A stretch of 47,624 nucleotides of DNA, from assembly GCA_004558805.1 (NCBI GenBank), contig SFDE01000014.1:1-47624 (forward strand), read 5' to 3'. The position numbers were made by a program, and so were the translations under genes. This DNA comes from Faecalibacterium prausnitzii. Its GTDB lineage: Bacteria > Bacillota > Clostridia > Oscillospirales > Ruminococcaceae. Under the pieces are notes generated by a model, which worked only from the letters and a program-made list of their open reading frames with translations, was not told the origin of the DNA and made no database searches. Positions 40,567-47,624 of this stretch are shown in pieces. The first letter of the stretch is position 1. Each line of letters opens with the position of its first letter.

Positions 40567-40787
40567 CGGGCTCGTCCTCTCAGTCTCGTATGTGCTCGCC
40601 AGATTCCCCCGTTGTCGCTTATGTGACATCTTCCCCCGGCGTGGGGGAAGTCTTTCCTCAAAGGGGGAGCCCTTGGCAAAACCGCAAACTTTGTATGGAC
40701 TGCCAAAGCCTCTCCCTTTGGGAGAGGTGGTATTGCGTAAGCAATGACGGAGAGGGCGAGGATGCTGACGGTATTCGCAAAAAACCA
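40567..40787. other. Gene-free spacer before the T-box
   Basis: No gene. Most of it is the dispersed repeat at 40628-40766. Confidence 0.6.
40628..40766. repeat. Dispersed MITE/REP-like repeat, copy 2
   Basis: Hairpins CTTCCCCC/GGGGGAAG (40630-40637 with 40643-40650) and CCTCTCCC/GGGAGAGG (40709-40716 with 40720-40727) flank the shared blocks CTTGGCAAAACCGC and GCCAAAG, as at 21303-21430. Confidence 0.75.
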
Positions 40788-40816
40788 TTGACAAATGGCA
40801 CAAAAACCGCTATATT
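40788..40816 (+). promoter_or_regulatory. Promoter of the valS transcript
   Basis: TTGACA, 17 bp, TATATT. Start expected near 40823, giving a leader of about 300 nt. Confidence 0.85.
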
Positions 40817-40822
40817 CTTTTT

Positions 40823-41090
40823 ATAAATGCGTTGAAAAAGAGTGCGCACCGCAGCTGCCATCCAGAGAGCCGGGGTTTGCTGGGAACCCGGTATGGTCCG
40901 GCGCGGTGTGCTGTCGCTTTTGAGCAGGAGCGGTGAGCGCAGCGTGCGTTAGCCGTTCTCGGAGCTGCCCCACGTTATCGGGGCATCAAGGGGCACGGCT
41001 GCCGACAGGGGCTGTGCAATTTGGGTGGTACCGCGGTCATGTAAGCATTACAGCCGTCCCATGGAACGTTCCGTGGGACGGCTTTTTTCG
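40823..41090 (+). ncRNA. T-box leader controlling valS
   Basis: The T-box sequence GGGTGGTACCGCGG lies at 41024-41037, followed by a terminator: 10-bp stem AGCCGTCCCA/TGGGACGGCT (41052-41061 with 41074-41083), inner GGAACGTTCC, and TTTTTT. Stem I is formed by GCGCACCGC and GCGGTGTGC near 40841 and 40903. A GTC valine triplet at 40896-40898 is a plausible specifier. Uncharged tRNA-Val would stabilise the antiterminator and allow valS transcription. Confidence 0.92.
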
Positions 41091-41120
41091 TCCCACTCAT
41101 CACATTTTTGGGAGGATACT

Positions 41121-43826
41121 ATGAAAGAACTCGCAAAACAGTACGACCCCAGTCAGGTGGAAGACCGGATCTACCAGTTCTGGCTGGACGGCGGCTATTT
41201 CCATACGGAAGCCGACCCCGACAAGAAGCCCTACACCATCGTCATGCCGCCCCCCAACGTTACCGGGCAGCTGCACATGGGTCACGCAGTGGACAACACC
41301 ATGCAGGATATCCTGATCCGTACCAAGCGGATGCAGGGCTACGCTGCCCTGTGGGTGCCCGGCACCGACCACGCTTCCATTGCCACCGAAGCTAAGGTGG
41401 TGGAGGCAATGCGTGCCGAGGGTCTGACCAAGGAAATGGTGGGTCGTGACGGTTTTCTGGAGCGTGCCTGGGCATGGAAGACCAAGTACGGCAACCGCAT
41501 CGTCAGCCAGCTGAAAAAGCTGGGCAGCAGCTGTGACTGGGACCGGGAGCGGTTTACCATGGACGAGGGCTGCTCGGAGGCTGTTAAGGAAGTGTTCGTG
41601 CGGCTGTACGATCAGGGTCTGATCTACCGGGGCAACCGGATGGTCAACTGGTGTCCCCACTGCAACACCTCCATCTCCGACGCCGAGGTGGAGTACGAGG
41701 AAAAGGACGGCAATTTCTGGCACCTGCTGTACCCGGTCAAGGAGACCGGCGAGATGCTGGAGCTTGCCACTACCCGTCCCGAGACCATGCTGGGCGATAC
41801 CGCCGTGGCGATCAACGGGGAAGATCCCCGCTACGCCCATCTCCACGGCTGCCATGTGGTGCTGCCTCTGCTGAACAAGGAGATCCCCATCGTCTGCGAT
41901 GAGCACGCCGACATGACCAAGGGCACCGGCGTGGTCAAGATCACCCCTGCCCACGACCCCAACGATTTTGAGGTGGGTCTGCGTCACGACCTGCCCATCG
42001 TCCGGGTGTTCACTTACGACGGTCACATGACCGGCGCTGCCGACAAGGCTGCCGCCGATGCCCTGTTTGCCGCCGGCAAGAACACCGTCAACGAGCCGGA
42101 GGTGCTGGACTGCGGCAAGTATGCCGGCATGACCACTCTGGAAGCACGGAAGGCGATCCTTGCAGATCTGGAGGCAGGCGGTTTCCTGAAGGAGATCGAG
42201 CCCCTGAAGCACGAGGTGGGCACCTGCTACCGCTGCCACTCCACCATCGAGCCCATGGTGTCCAAGCAGTGGTTCGTCAAGATGGAGCCTCTGGCAAAGC
42301 CTGCCATCGAGAGCGTGGAAAAGGGCGAGATCAAGTTTGTGCCCGAGCGCTTTACCAAGAACTACATGAACTGGATGAAGAACACCCGGGACTGGTGCAT
42401 CAGCCGTCAGCTGTGGTGGGGTCATCAGATCCCCGCATGGTACTGCGATGACTGCGGCGAGACCGTGGTGGCAAAGTCCGCTCCCTGCAGCTGCCCCAAG
42501 TGCGGCGGCGCAAAGCTGACCCGGGATCCGGACACTCTGGACACCTGGTTCTCCTCCGCTCTATGGCCCTTCAGCACTCTGGGCTGGCCCAACGAGGACA
42601 GCGCTGACCTGAAGTATTTCTACCCCACGAACACCTTGGTCACCGGCTACGACATCATCGGTTTCTGGGTCAGCCGCATGATCTTCTCCGGTCTTGCCTA
42701 CACCGGCAAGGCACCCTTTGACACCGTCTGCATCCACGGCATCGTCCGTGACAGTCAGGGTCGCAAGATGTCCAAGAGCCTTGGCAACGGCATCGACCCG
42801 CTGGAAGTCATTGCCCAGTACGGCGCCGACGCCCTGCGGTTCATGCTGGTGGATGGCTCCACCCCGGGCAACGATATGCGCTACATCGAAAAGAAGGTGG
42901 AGGCAGCCCGCAACTTTGCCAACAAGCTGTGGAACGCCACCCGCTTTGTGCTGATGAACCTGCCCGAGGACTTTGAGCCGGGTCTGCCCAGCGAGGACAA
43001 GCTGGACATGAGCGACAAGTGGGTGCTCACCAAGCTGAATCAGGTGGCAGGTGCCGTCAACGAGAATCTGGACCACTTCGAGATGGGTCTGGCGGCTGCC
43101 AAGATCAACAGCTTTATCTGGGACGTCTACTGCGACTGGTTCATCGAGATCGCAAAGCCCCGCCTGAACTCCGGCGACGCCCTGCAGGCAGACACCGCCC
43201 GCCGTGTGCTGGTGTATGTGCTGGACAAGGCGCTGAAGCTGCTGCACCCCTTTATGCCCTTCATCACCGAGGAGCTGTATCAGGCACTGCCCGGCTCCGG
43301 GGAGAGCATCATGATCCAGCAGTTCCCCACCTTTGACGAGGCACACAACTGGGCAGAGGAAGAAGAGGCATTTGAAAAGGTCATGGACTACATCAAGGCT
43401 GTGCGTACCATGCGCACCGAGATGAACGTCCACCCCGCCAAGAAGACCAGCATGGTCATCGAGACCGCCGATGCCGCTCCCTTCCAGAAGGCACAGGTCT
43501 ATCTGGCAAAGTTTGCCTTTGCCACCGATGTGACCTTTACCGAGAAGTACGAGGGCAGAACCGACGGCATGGTGCAGGTGTCCACCCACGCCGCCCGTGG
43601 CTTTATCCCCATGATGGAGCTTATCGACCGGGACAAGGAGCTGGCACGCCTGAACAAAGAAAAGGCAAAGGCAGAAAAGGAAATGGCAATGTTCGGCAAC
43701 CAGCTGAACAACCCCAAGTTCGTGGAGCGTGCTCCCGCCGCACTGGTGGAGGACATCCGCAACAAGTTTGCCAAGAGTCAGGACAAGCTGGCAAACATTG
43801 AGCAGAGCATCAAGGCTCTGGGCTGA
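41121..43826 (+). CDS. valS: Valyl-tRNA synthetase
   Basis: A 901-residue class I synthetase. HIGH motif HMGH is at 52-55 (NVTGQLHMGHAVDN). KMSKS is at 549-553 (GRKMSKSLGNGIDP). The editing domain contains TTRPETMLGDTAVAIN and GTGVVKITPAHDPNDFEVG. The C-terminal coiled coil (DRDKELARLNKEKAKAEKEM) is valS-specific. ATG 41121 with GGGAGG upstream; a longer frame into the T-box terminator is rejected. Regulated by the T-box; first gene of valS-vanZ-folC-like. Confidence 0.98.
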   Translation: MKELAKQYDPSQVEDRIYQFWLDGGYFHTEADPDKKPYTIVMPPPNVTGQLHMGHAVDNTMQDILIRTKRMQGYAALWVPGTDHASIATEAKVVEAMRAEGLTKEMVGRDGFLERAWAWKTKYGNRIVSQLKKLGSSCDWDRERFTMDEGCSEAVKEVFVRLYDQGLIYRGNRMVNWCPHCNTSISDAEVEYEEKDGNFWHLLYPVKETGEMLELATTRPETMLGDTAVAINGEDPRYAHLHGCHVVLPLLNKEIPIVCDEHADMTKGTGVVKITPAHDPNDFEVGLRHDLPIVRVFTYDGHMTGAADKAAADALFAAGKNTVNEPEVLDCGKYAGMTTLEARKAILADLEAGGFLKEIEPLKHEVGTCYRCHSTIEPMVSKQWFVKMEPLAKPAIESVEKGEIKFVPERFTKNYMNWMKNTRDWCISRQLWWGHQIPAWYCDDCGETVVAKSAPCSCPKCGGAKLTRDPDTLDTWFSSALWPFSTLGWPNEDSADLKYFYPTNTLVTGYDIIGFWVSRMIFSGLAYTGKAPFDTVCIHGIVRDSQGRKMSKSLGNGIDPLEVIAQYGADALRFMLVDGSTPGNDMRYIEKKVEAARNFANKLWNATRFVLMNLPEDFEPGLPSEDKLDMSDKWVLTKLNQVAGAVNENLDHFEMGLAAAKINSFIWDVYCDWFIEIAKPRLNSGDALQADTARRVLVYVLDKALKLLHPFMPFITEELYQALPGSGESIMIQQFPTFDEAHNWAEEEEAFEKVMDYIKAVRTMRTEMNVHPAKKTSMVIETADAAPFQKAQVYLAKFAFATDVTFTEKYEGRTDGMVQVSTHAARGFIPMMELIDRDKELARLNKEKAKAEKEMAMFGNQLNNPKFVERAPAALVEDIRNKFAKSQDKLANIEQSIKALG

Positions 43827-43840
43827 GGGACTTCCTGCCC

Positions 43841-44350
43841 ATGAAAGAATACAGCGGGGAAGGCAAGAGTCTTTCGCCGTGGCTCATAGCGGCGCGGGTG
43901 GTCTTTACCCTTGCGCTGGTGGGCTGCATCGCCTTCATCTTCTCAAACTCCATGCAGGTGGCGGAGGCTTCCTCCGGTGCCAGCGGCAGGGTGCTGGTGC
44001 TGATGCAGCGGGTGCTGCGGCGTCTGGGAATGCCCGGTGCCGCCAACCGGCTCACCATGCACATCGTGCGCAAGCTGGCGCACTTCTGTGAGTACGGGCT
44101 GGAAGGTTTCCTGCTCATGCTCTGTATGCGGGTGTACAGCCGCCACCCCCTGCGGCACATCAGTGTGCCGGTGCTGGGCGGAGTGCTCACGGCACTGACC
44201 GATGAGACCATCCAGCTGTTCAGTTCCGGGCGCAGCAGTCAGGTCACCGATGTGTGGCTGGACTTTGCCGGGGTACTGGCAGGCATCCTTGCGGCGTTGG
44301 TGCTGCTGGCGCTGTGCAGGCTGCTGTTTCATCATCATAATAAGGAGTAA
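43841..44350 (+). CDS. VanZ family membrane protein
   Basis: A 169-residue protein with four predicted helices. The VanZ core is RKLAHFCEYGLEGFLL and TDETIQLFSSGRSSQVTDVWLDFAGVLAG. VanZ proteins of this kind are common and not themselves proof of glycopeptide resistance. It starts 14 bp after valS, in the same operon. Confidence 0.92.
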   Translation: MKEYSGEGKSLSPWLIAARVVFTLALVGCIAFIFSNSMQVAEASSGASGRVLVLMQRVLRRLGMPGAANRLTMHIVRKLAHFCEYGLEGFLLMLCMRVYSRHPLRHISVPVLGGVLTALTDETIQLFSSGRSSQVTDVWLDFAGVLAGILAALVLLALCRLLFHHHNKE

Positions 44351-44353
44351 CCA

Positions 44354-45619
44354 ATGACCATCCAACAGGCAAATCAGTATTTCGCACAGCTGCCGGAAGG
44401 CTTTGCGACCACCCGGGAGCTGGAGGCGGCGCTGTCTTCTGCAGCAAAGAAGGTGCAGTTCGTGGGCATTGCCGGCACTGCAGGCAGGACCACAGTGGCA
44501 CGTCTGCTGGCGGCGGTCCTGCAGGCGCAGGGCATCCATGCCGGTGTCTACCTTGCAGGGGTCCAGCCGCTGTCCCAGCGGGTCCTTGTGGACCAGCAGC
44601 CGGTGGAGGAGATTTTGCTGTGCTCTGCAGCGGATGCCCTGTCCGCAGCCCCGGAGCTGCCCCAGGGGGCGGCAGAGCTGGCGGCGGCGGCATCCTGCTT
44701 TGGCGCAGTCGGCTGCACTTTGGCGGTGGTGGAACTGCCGGATGCAGGTCTTGCAGCGGCGCTGCCCTCCATGCCGGTGTGCGCTGTCACCTCGGTGGGC
44801 GCCGATGGGGTCAGCCGCTCGGTGGAACGCCTTGCCGCCCTGTCGGCAGGGGTCATGCGCAAGGGCTCCATCTGTGTCACCGCACCGGAGCAGCCCAAGG
44901 CGGTGCTCAGCGAGCTCATTGTGGCGGCAGGCAAGTGCGACTGTGAACTGGTGGTGCCGGACCCGGAGGACATCACCTTCTTGGAAGCGGAAAAGTTTGC
45001 CAGCCGGGTGGACTACGGCGGCTACACCGTGCCGCTGGCATTTCTGGGCCGCCACGCCGCAGGCAACGCCGCCATGGCGGTGGAGCTGGCACTGGCACTC
45101 TGCCGGAAGGACTTTGACATCACCGATGAGGCGATCCTGGAAGGGCTTGCAGCGGTGGAGAACCGCAGCAGCATCCGGGTGGTGTCCCAGCGTCCGCTGA
45201 TCATTCTGGACGCCTGCCGCACCCCCCAGCAGGCAGCAGCACTGCTGCGGGTGCTCAACATGGCAAAGGTGCGCCACATGAGCGCCGTCATCGGTCTGGC
45301 AGAGGAGGAGGGTGCCGAGGCGTTCTTCTCGGTGCTGGAAAGCGGTCTGACCCCGGAGGAGCAGAAGAAGGATAAGTGCACCATGCCCGGCATGAACGAC
45401 AACCCCTTCGACCGGGTCTATCTGGTGACCCCGGAGGGCGGAGATGAAGAGCTGACCCGGCGGCTCACCGAGAAGGCAAAGTTCCACTTTGACGCCCAGC
45501 TGTGCGGCACCATGGCAGAGGCAATGGAACTTGCACGTGCCAACACCCGCCGTGGGCTGCTGGTCTGCGGCGGTGAGGCAGCGGTGCTGGAAGCGGCAAA
45601 GCTGCTGGAAAAGGTCTGA
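44354..45619 (+). CDS. Degenerate FolC/Mur-ligase-like protein
   Basis: A 421-residue protein aligned by eye with folylpolyglutamate synthase, the usual neighbour of valS in Firmicutes. The P-loop GTNGKGS is GTAGRTT here (41-47), so the catalytic Lys is Arg. The C-terminal DGAHNP-like site is DACRTP (286 onward). GRHAAGNAAMAVELALAL and ENRSSIRVVSQRPLIILD match FolC order. The loss of key residues suggests a changed substrate or a regulatory role rather than folate glutamylation. It starts 4 bp after vanZ. Confidence 0.75.
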   Translation: MTIQQANQYFAQLPEGFATTRELEAALSSAAKKVQFVGIAGTAGRTTVARLLAAVLQAQGIHAGVYLAGVQPLSQRVLVDQQPVEEILLCSAADALSAAPELPQGAAELAAAASCFGAVGCTLAVVELPDAGLAAALPSMPVCAVTSVGADGVSRSVERLAALSAGVMRKGSICVTAPEQPKAVLSELIVAAGKCDCELVVPDPEDITFLEAEKFASRVDYGGYTVPLAFLGRHAAGNAAMAVELALALCRKDFDITDEAILEGLAAVENRSSIRVVSQRPLIILDACRTPQQAAALLRVLNMAKVRHMSAVIGLAEEEGAEAFFSVLESGLTPEEQKKDKCTMPGMNDNPFDRVYLVTPEGGDEELTRRLTEKAKFHFDAQLCGTMAEAMELARANTRRGLLVCGGEAAVLEAAKLLEKV

Positions 45620-45650
45620 GCCGACAGCCTTCCCTAAAAAATAATGGAGA

Positions 45651-45691
45651 GATCCCGTACACTGAGACTATGTGTACGGGATCTTTTTTTT
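45651..45691 (+). terminator. Terminator between valS operon and spoIIA-like operon
   Basis: A perfect 12-bp stem GATCCCGTACAC/GTGTACGGGATC (45651-45662 with 45672-45683) followed by eight T residues. The SpoIIAA RBS begins immediately after, leaving no room for a separate promoter. Confidence 0.93.
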
Positions 45692-45711
45692 ATAAAGGAG
45701 ATGGACAAGCC

Positions 45712-46026
45712 ATGGCAACGGTAACGTTAAACGGGGCGGGAGAGGTGCTTTACGCCTACCTCGCCGGGGAGATCGACCACGATGCCGCCCAGAGCCTGCG
45801 GATGCAGCTGGACGATGCACTGGTCAGCCGCTCCCCCGGGACGCTGGTGCTGGATTTTGGCGGTGTAGGGTTTATGGATTCCTCCGGAGTGGGGCTGATC
45901 CTGGGCAGAAAGCGGGTCGCCGCCACATTGGGTACCACCCTGCAGATCCGCCACACACCACCCCAGCTGCTGCGGGTGCTGCGGCTGGCACAGATCCCCT
46001 GCGATGAGGGGCAGAAGGAGGAATGA
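45712..46026 (+). CDS. spoIIAA: Anti-sigma factor antagonist (SpoIIAA-like)
   Basis: A 104-residue STAS-domain protein. LVLDFGGVGFMDSSGVGLILGR places the phosphorylatable Ser at position 58, the same number as in B. subtilis SpoIIAA. It frees the sigma factor by binding the anti-sigma kinase. ATG 45712; AAAGGAG lies upstream. First of three genes in the classic order spoIIAA-spoIIAB-sigF. Confidence 0.92.
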   Translation: MATVTLNGAGEVLYAYLAGEIDHDAAQSLRMQLDDALVSRSPGTLVLDFGGVGFMDSSGVGLILGRKRVAATLGTTLQIRHTPPQLLRVLRLAQIPCDEGQKEE

Positions 46027-46029
46027 CCC

Positions 46030-46473
46030 ATGAAGGCAGAAAACACCACACGCATCCAGTTCGATTCCCTCAGTATCAACGAGGCGTACGCCCGGGGTGC
46101 TGCAGCCGCCTTTCTGGCACGGTATGACCCCACCGTGCCCCAGTTGGCAGACCTGAAAACTGCCGTATCCGAGGCGGTGACCAACTGCATCGTCCACGCT
46201 TACCCGGACCGCATCGGTCCGGTGATCCTGACGGTGGCGGTCTATCCGGGGCGGGAAGTCCACATCACGGTGGCAGATAAAGGTATCGGTATTCCGGACA
46301 TCCCCCGGGCAATGGAACCGCTCTTTACCACCGGCAACCCGGAAGAGCGTTCCGGGTTGGGCTTTGCGGTGATGCAGAGCTTTATGGATAAAGTAAAGGT
46401 GACTTCCAAACCCGGCAAGGGCACACGGGTGCTGCTGATCAAACGGCTTACTTCCCGGCAGTCTGCTACATAA
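46030..46473 (+). CDS. spoIIAB: Anti-sigma F factor / serine kinase (SpoIIAB-like)
   Basis: A 147-residue GHKL-family kinase. The N box is SEAVTNCIVHAYP, the G1 box ADKGIGIPD, and the G2 box RSGLGFAVM. It binds and inhibits the sigma factor and phosphorylates SpoIIAA. It begins 3 bp after the spoIIAA stop, with AGGAGGA in that gene's end. Confidence 0.94.
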   Translation: MKAENTTRIQFDSLSINEAYARGAAAAFLARYDPTVPQLADLKTAVSEAVTNCIVHAYPDRIGPVILTVAVYPGREVHITVADKGIGIPDIPRAMEPLFTTGNPEERSGLGFAVMQSFMDKVKVTSKPGKGTRVLLIKRLTSRQSAT

Positions 46474-46502
46474 TATAAAAGATACAGAAGGACGGTGGCA
46501 GT

Positions 46503-47177
46503 ATGACGGGGGACAAGACCCGGCGGGCAGCATTCATTGAAGAGAATCTGGGGCTGGCACATGCCTGTGCAGGACGCTTCAGGGGCAGGGGCATGGAATA
46601 CGATGACCTCTACAGTGCTGCCTGTGTAGGGCTTATCAAGGCATACGACAATTTTGACCAGAGCCGGGGGGTCTGCTTTTCTACCTATGCGGTGCCGGTG
46701 ATCCTGGGAGAGATCAAAAAGCTGTTCCGGGATGGGGGGACCGTCAAGGTGGGGCGTTCTCTCAAGGAGATAGGAATGAGGATCCAGGCGGCACGGGAAC
46801 ACCATATGAAGCTCTGTGGCACAGAGCCGACCCTTTCTCAATTGTCGCAGGAACTGGAGGAGCCGGTGGAGAACATCACCCTTGCGATCTGTGCAGCACA
46901 GCCGGCGCTTAGTCTTACTCCCACCGGAGAGGGAGAGGGAAAACACCAGATCGACATCCCGGTGGAATCCCCGGAAGAGGAACTGGCGGAAAAGATCAGT
47001 CTCGCAGAGGAGATCGAAGCATTGCCGGAACAGGACCGGCAGCTGATCCGACTGCGTTTCTTCGCAAACCGTACCCAGACCGAGACTGCAAAGATTCTCC
47101 ACACCACGCAGGTGCAGATCTCCCGGCGGGAACGGAAGCTTCTGGTGCTGCTACGGAGCCGTTTGTTGGAAGAATAA
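46503..47177 (+). CDS. sigF: SigF/SigG-family RNA polymerase sigma factor
   Basis: A 224-residue sigma factor. Region 2 reads DDLYSAACVGLIKAYDNFDQSRGVCFSTYAVPVILGEIKKLFRD. Region 4 HTH is QTETAKILHTTQVQISRRERKLL. Order after spoIIAA and spoIIAB marks it as SpoIIAC/SigF. If the host is Faecalibacterium, regarded as non-sporing, it must run another programme. ATG 46503 with AAGGA about 10 bp upstream. Confidence 0.93.
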   Translation: MTGDKTRRAAFIEENLGLAHACAGRFRGRGMEYDDLYSAACVGLIKAYDNFDQSRGVCFSTYAVPVILGEIKKLFRDGGTVKVGRSLKEIGMRIQAAREHHMKLCGTEPTLSQLSQELEEPVENITLAICAAQPALSLTPTGEGEGKHQIDIPVESPEEELAEKISLAEEIEALPEQDRQLIRLRFFANRTQTETAKILHTTQVQISRRERKLLVLLRSRLLEE

Positions 47178-47260
47178 GAGACTGGATCGCTAAAATCGAA
47201 GAAAAAAACTGTGAAAAAAGGCAAAAGCAGAAAAGAAGTGAAAAAATGTCAGAAAAGGGC

Positions 47261-47289
47261 TTGCTTTTTGTAGAGGGCTGTGCTAAAAT
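47261..47289 (+). promoter_or_regulatory. rRNA operon promoter P1
   Basis: TTGCTT, 17 bp, TAAAAT. Confidence 0.7.
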
Positions 47290-47404
47290 ACATTACTGTC
47301 AGGCGGACATCCAAATAAACGAAATGCTTCGAAACGGACGTCCTAACGCAAAGAATTGCATGAAGCTCCACAAGAACTTCAAAAAAGATCTTTCAAAAAA
47401 GTGC

Positions 47405-47433
47405 TTGACAAAAAACCACTTCGGTGGTAAAAT
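47405..47433 (+). promoter_or_regulatory. rRNA operon promoter P2
   Basis: TTGACA, 17 bp, TAAAAT, the same -10 and spacing as P1, 144 bp further on. Confidence 0.88.
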
Positions 47434-47624
47434 AAACAGGTCGCCGGTCGAAAGACTGAGGCGCACAGGACCTTGAAAATTGAACAATATCGAAAAACTT
47501 GTAACGGAACCTTTATGTGTTTGGAAAAAACACTTAAAACAATTCCAAAAGTAATTCACACAGGACGCAAGCGATTGCGTGCTGAGCGAACAAGATTTAA
47601 CACTTTTAAGTGATAAATATCATT

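Larger units (their letters stand above)
47178..47624 (+). other. rRNA operon promoter and leader region
   Basis: No credible gene. Two tandem promoters are followed by a leader with CCTTGAAAATTGAACAA (boxA-like) at about 47471-47487 and GC-rich and AT-rich pre-16S sequence to the end. The 16S gene should begin within tens of bases past the window. Confidence 0.8.

Noticed and set aside
43841..44350. Vancomycin resistance gene
   Set aside because: VanZ-family proteins are common housekeeping membrane proteins; no vanHAX genes are present.
47246..47476. 76-codon frame before the rRNA leader
   Set aside because: It covers both rRNA promoters, has no RBS and resembles no protein.

Overview
The window looks like a chromosomal segment of a high-GC, low-motility gut Firmicute of the Oscillospirales/Ruminococcaceae, most likely Faecalibacterium. 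This is inference from gene content: a T-box-controlled valS, a DUF6465 protein, a spoIIA-type operon, GC-rich codons, and a nan operon. No 16S sequence is inside the window to prove it.

Layout. 1-4.4 kb: end of an Mgl/Rbs-type sugar ABC transporter (ATPase C-terminus and permease), a small coiled-coil membrane protein, then a TAXI solute-binding lipoprotein followed by a GltS glutamate symporter and a 69-residue protein. 4.4-5.9 kb (minus): NCS2 purine permease. 6.3-15.9 kb (plus): a compact virion-gene cluster of ten genes (small protein, large terminase, portal, Prp-protease/scaffold fusion, N4-gp56-type capsid, connector-like proteins, a large beta-rich tail-like protein, an ejection-like protein). 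No integrase, repressor, replication or lysis gene is visible. 15.9-16.5 kb: a repeat-rich spacer with tRNA-His and tRNA-Arg (minus). 16.6-20.9 kb: PAP2 phosphatase, DUF1643, a cytoplasmic BMP-domain protein with a ParB-like N-terminus, a metallophosphoesterase, and DUF6465.

21.4-30.4 kb is a complete sialic acid catabolic locus. The minus-strand operon runs binding protein, two permeases, NanA, a NanQ-type anomerase, NanE, ROK kinase (NanK), and an SGNH esterase that appears to start at AUU. A divergent RpiR-type regulator sits upstream. Three tandem 130-bp repeats lie inside the operon. No transporter ATPase is encoded here, so a shared ATPase elsewhere is probable.

30.4-38.7 kb is a mixed region: ferredoxin, ArsC/Spx-like protein, membrane protein, XRE regulator and divergent AT-rich leucine-rich-repeat lipoprotein, glycosyltransferase, DUF4358 lipoprotein, Lrp regulator, a probable small RNA gene with a consensus promoter and a 23-bp terminator stem, HflX and a GNAT acetyltransferase. 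38.8-45.6 kb: homocysteine methyltransferase/MTHFR, T-box leader, valS, VanZ, and a degenerate FolC-like protein. 45.7-47.2 kb: SpoIIAA-SpoIIAB-sigma factor. The window ends in tandem promoters and the leader of an rRNA operon whose 16S gene begins just outside.

The most striking items are the stand-alone capsid cluster, in which the Prp protease is fused to its scaffold and both scaffold and capsid carry L27-like cleavage motifs; the candidate small RNA at 36.6 kb; tRNA-derived and covarying repeat hairpins around 16 kb; and the TAXI-GltS pairing.
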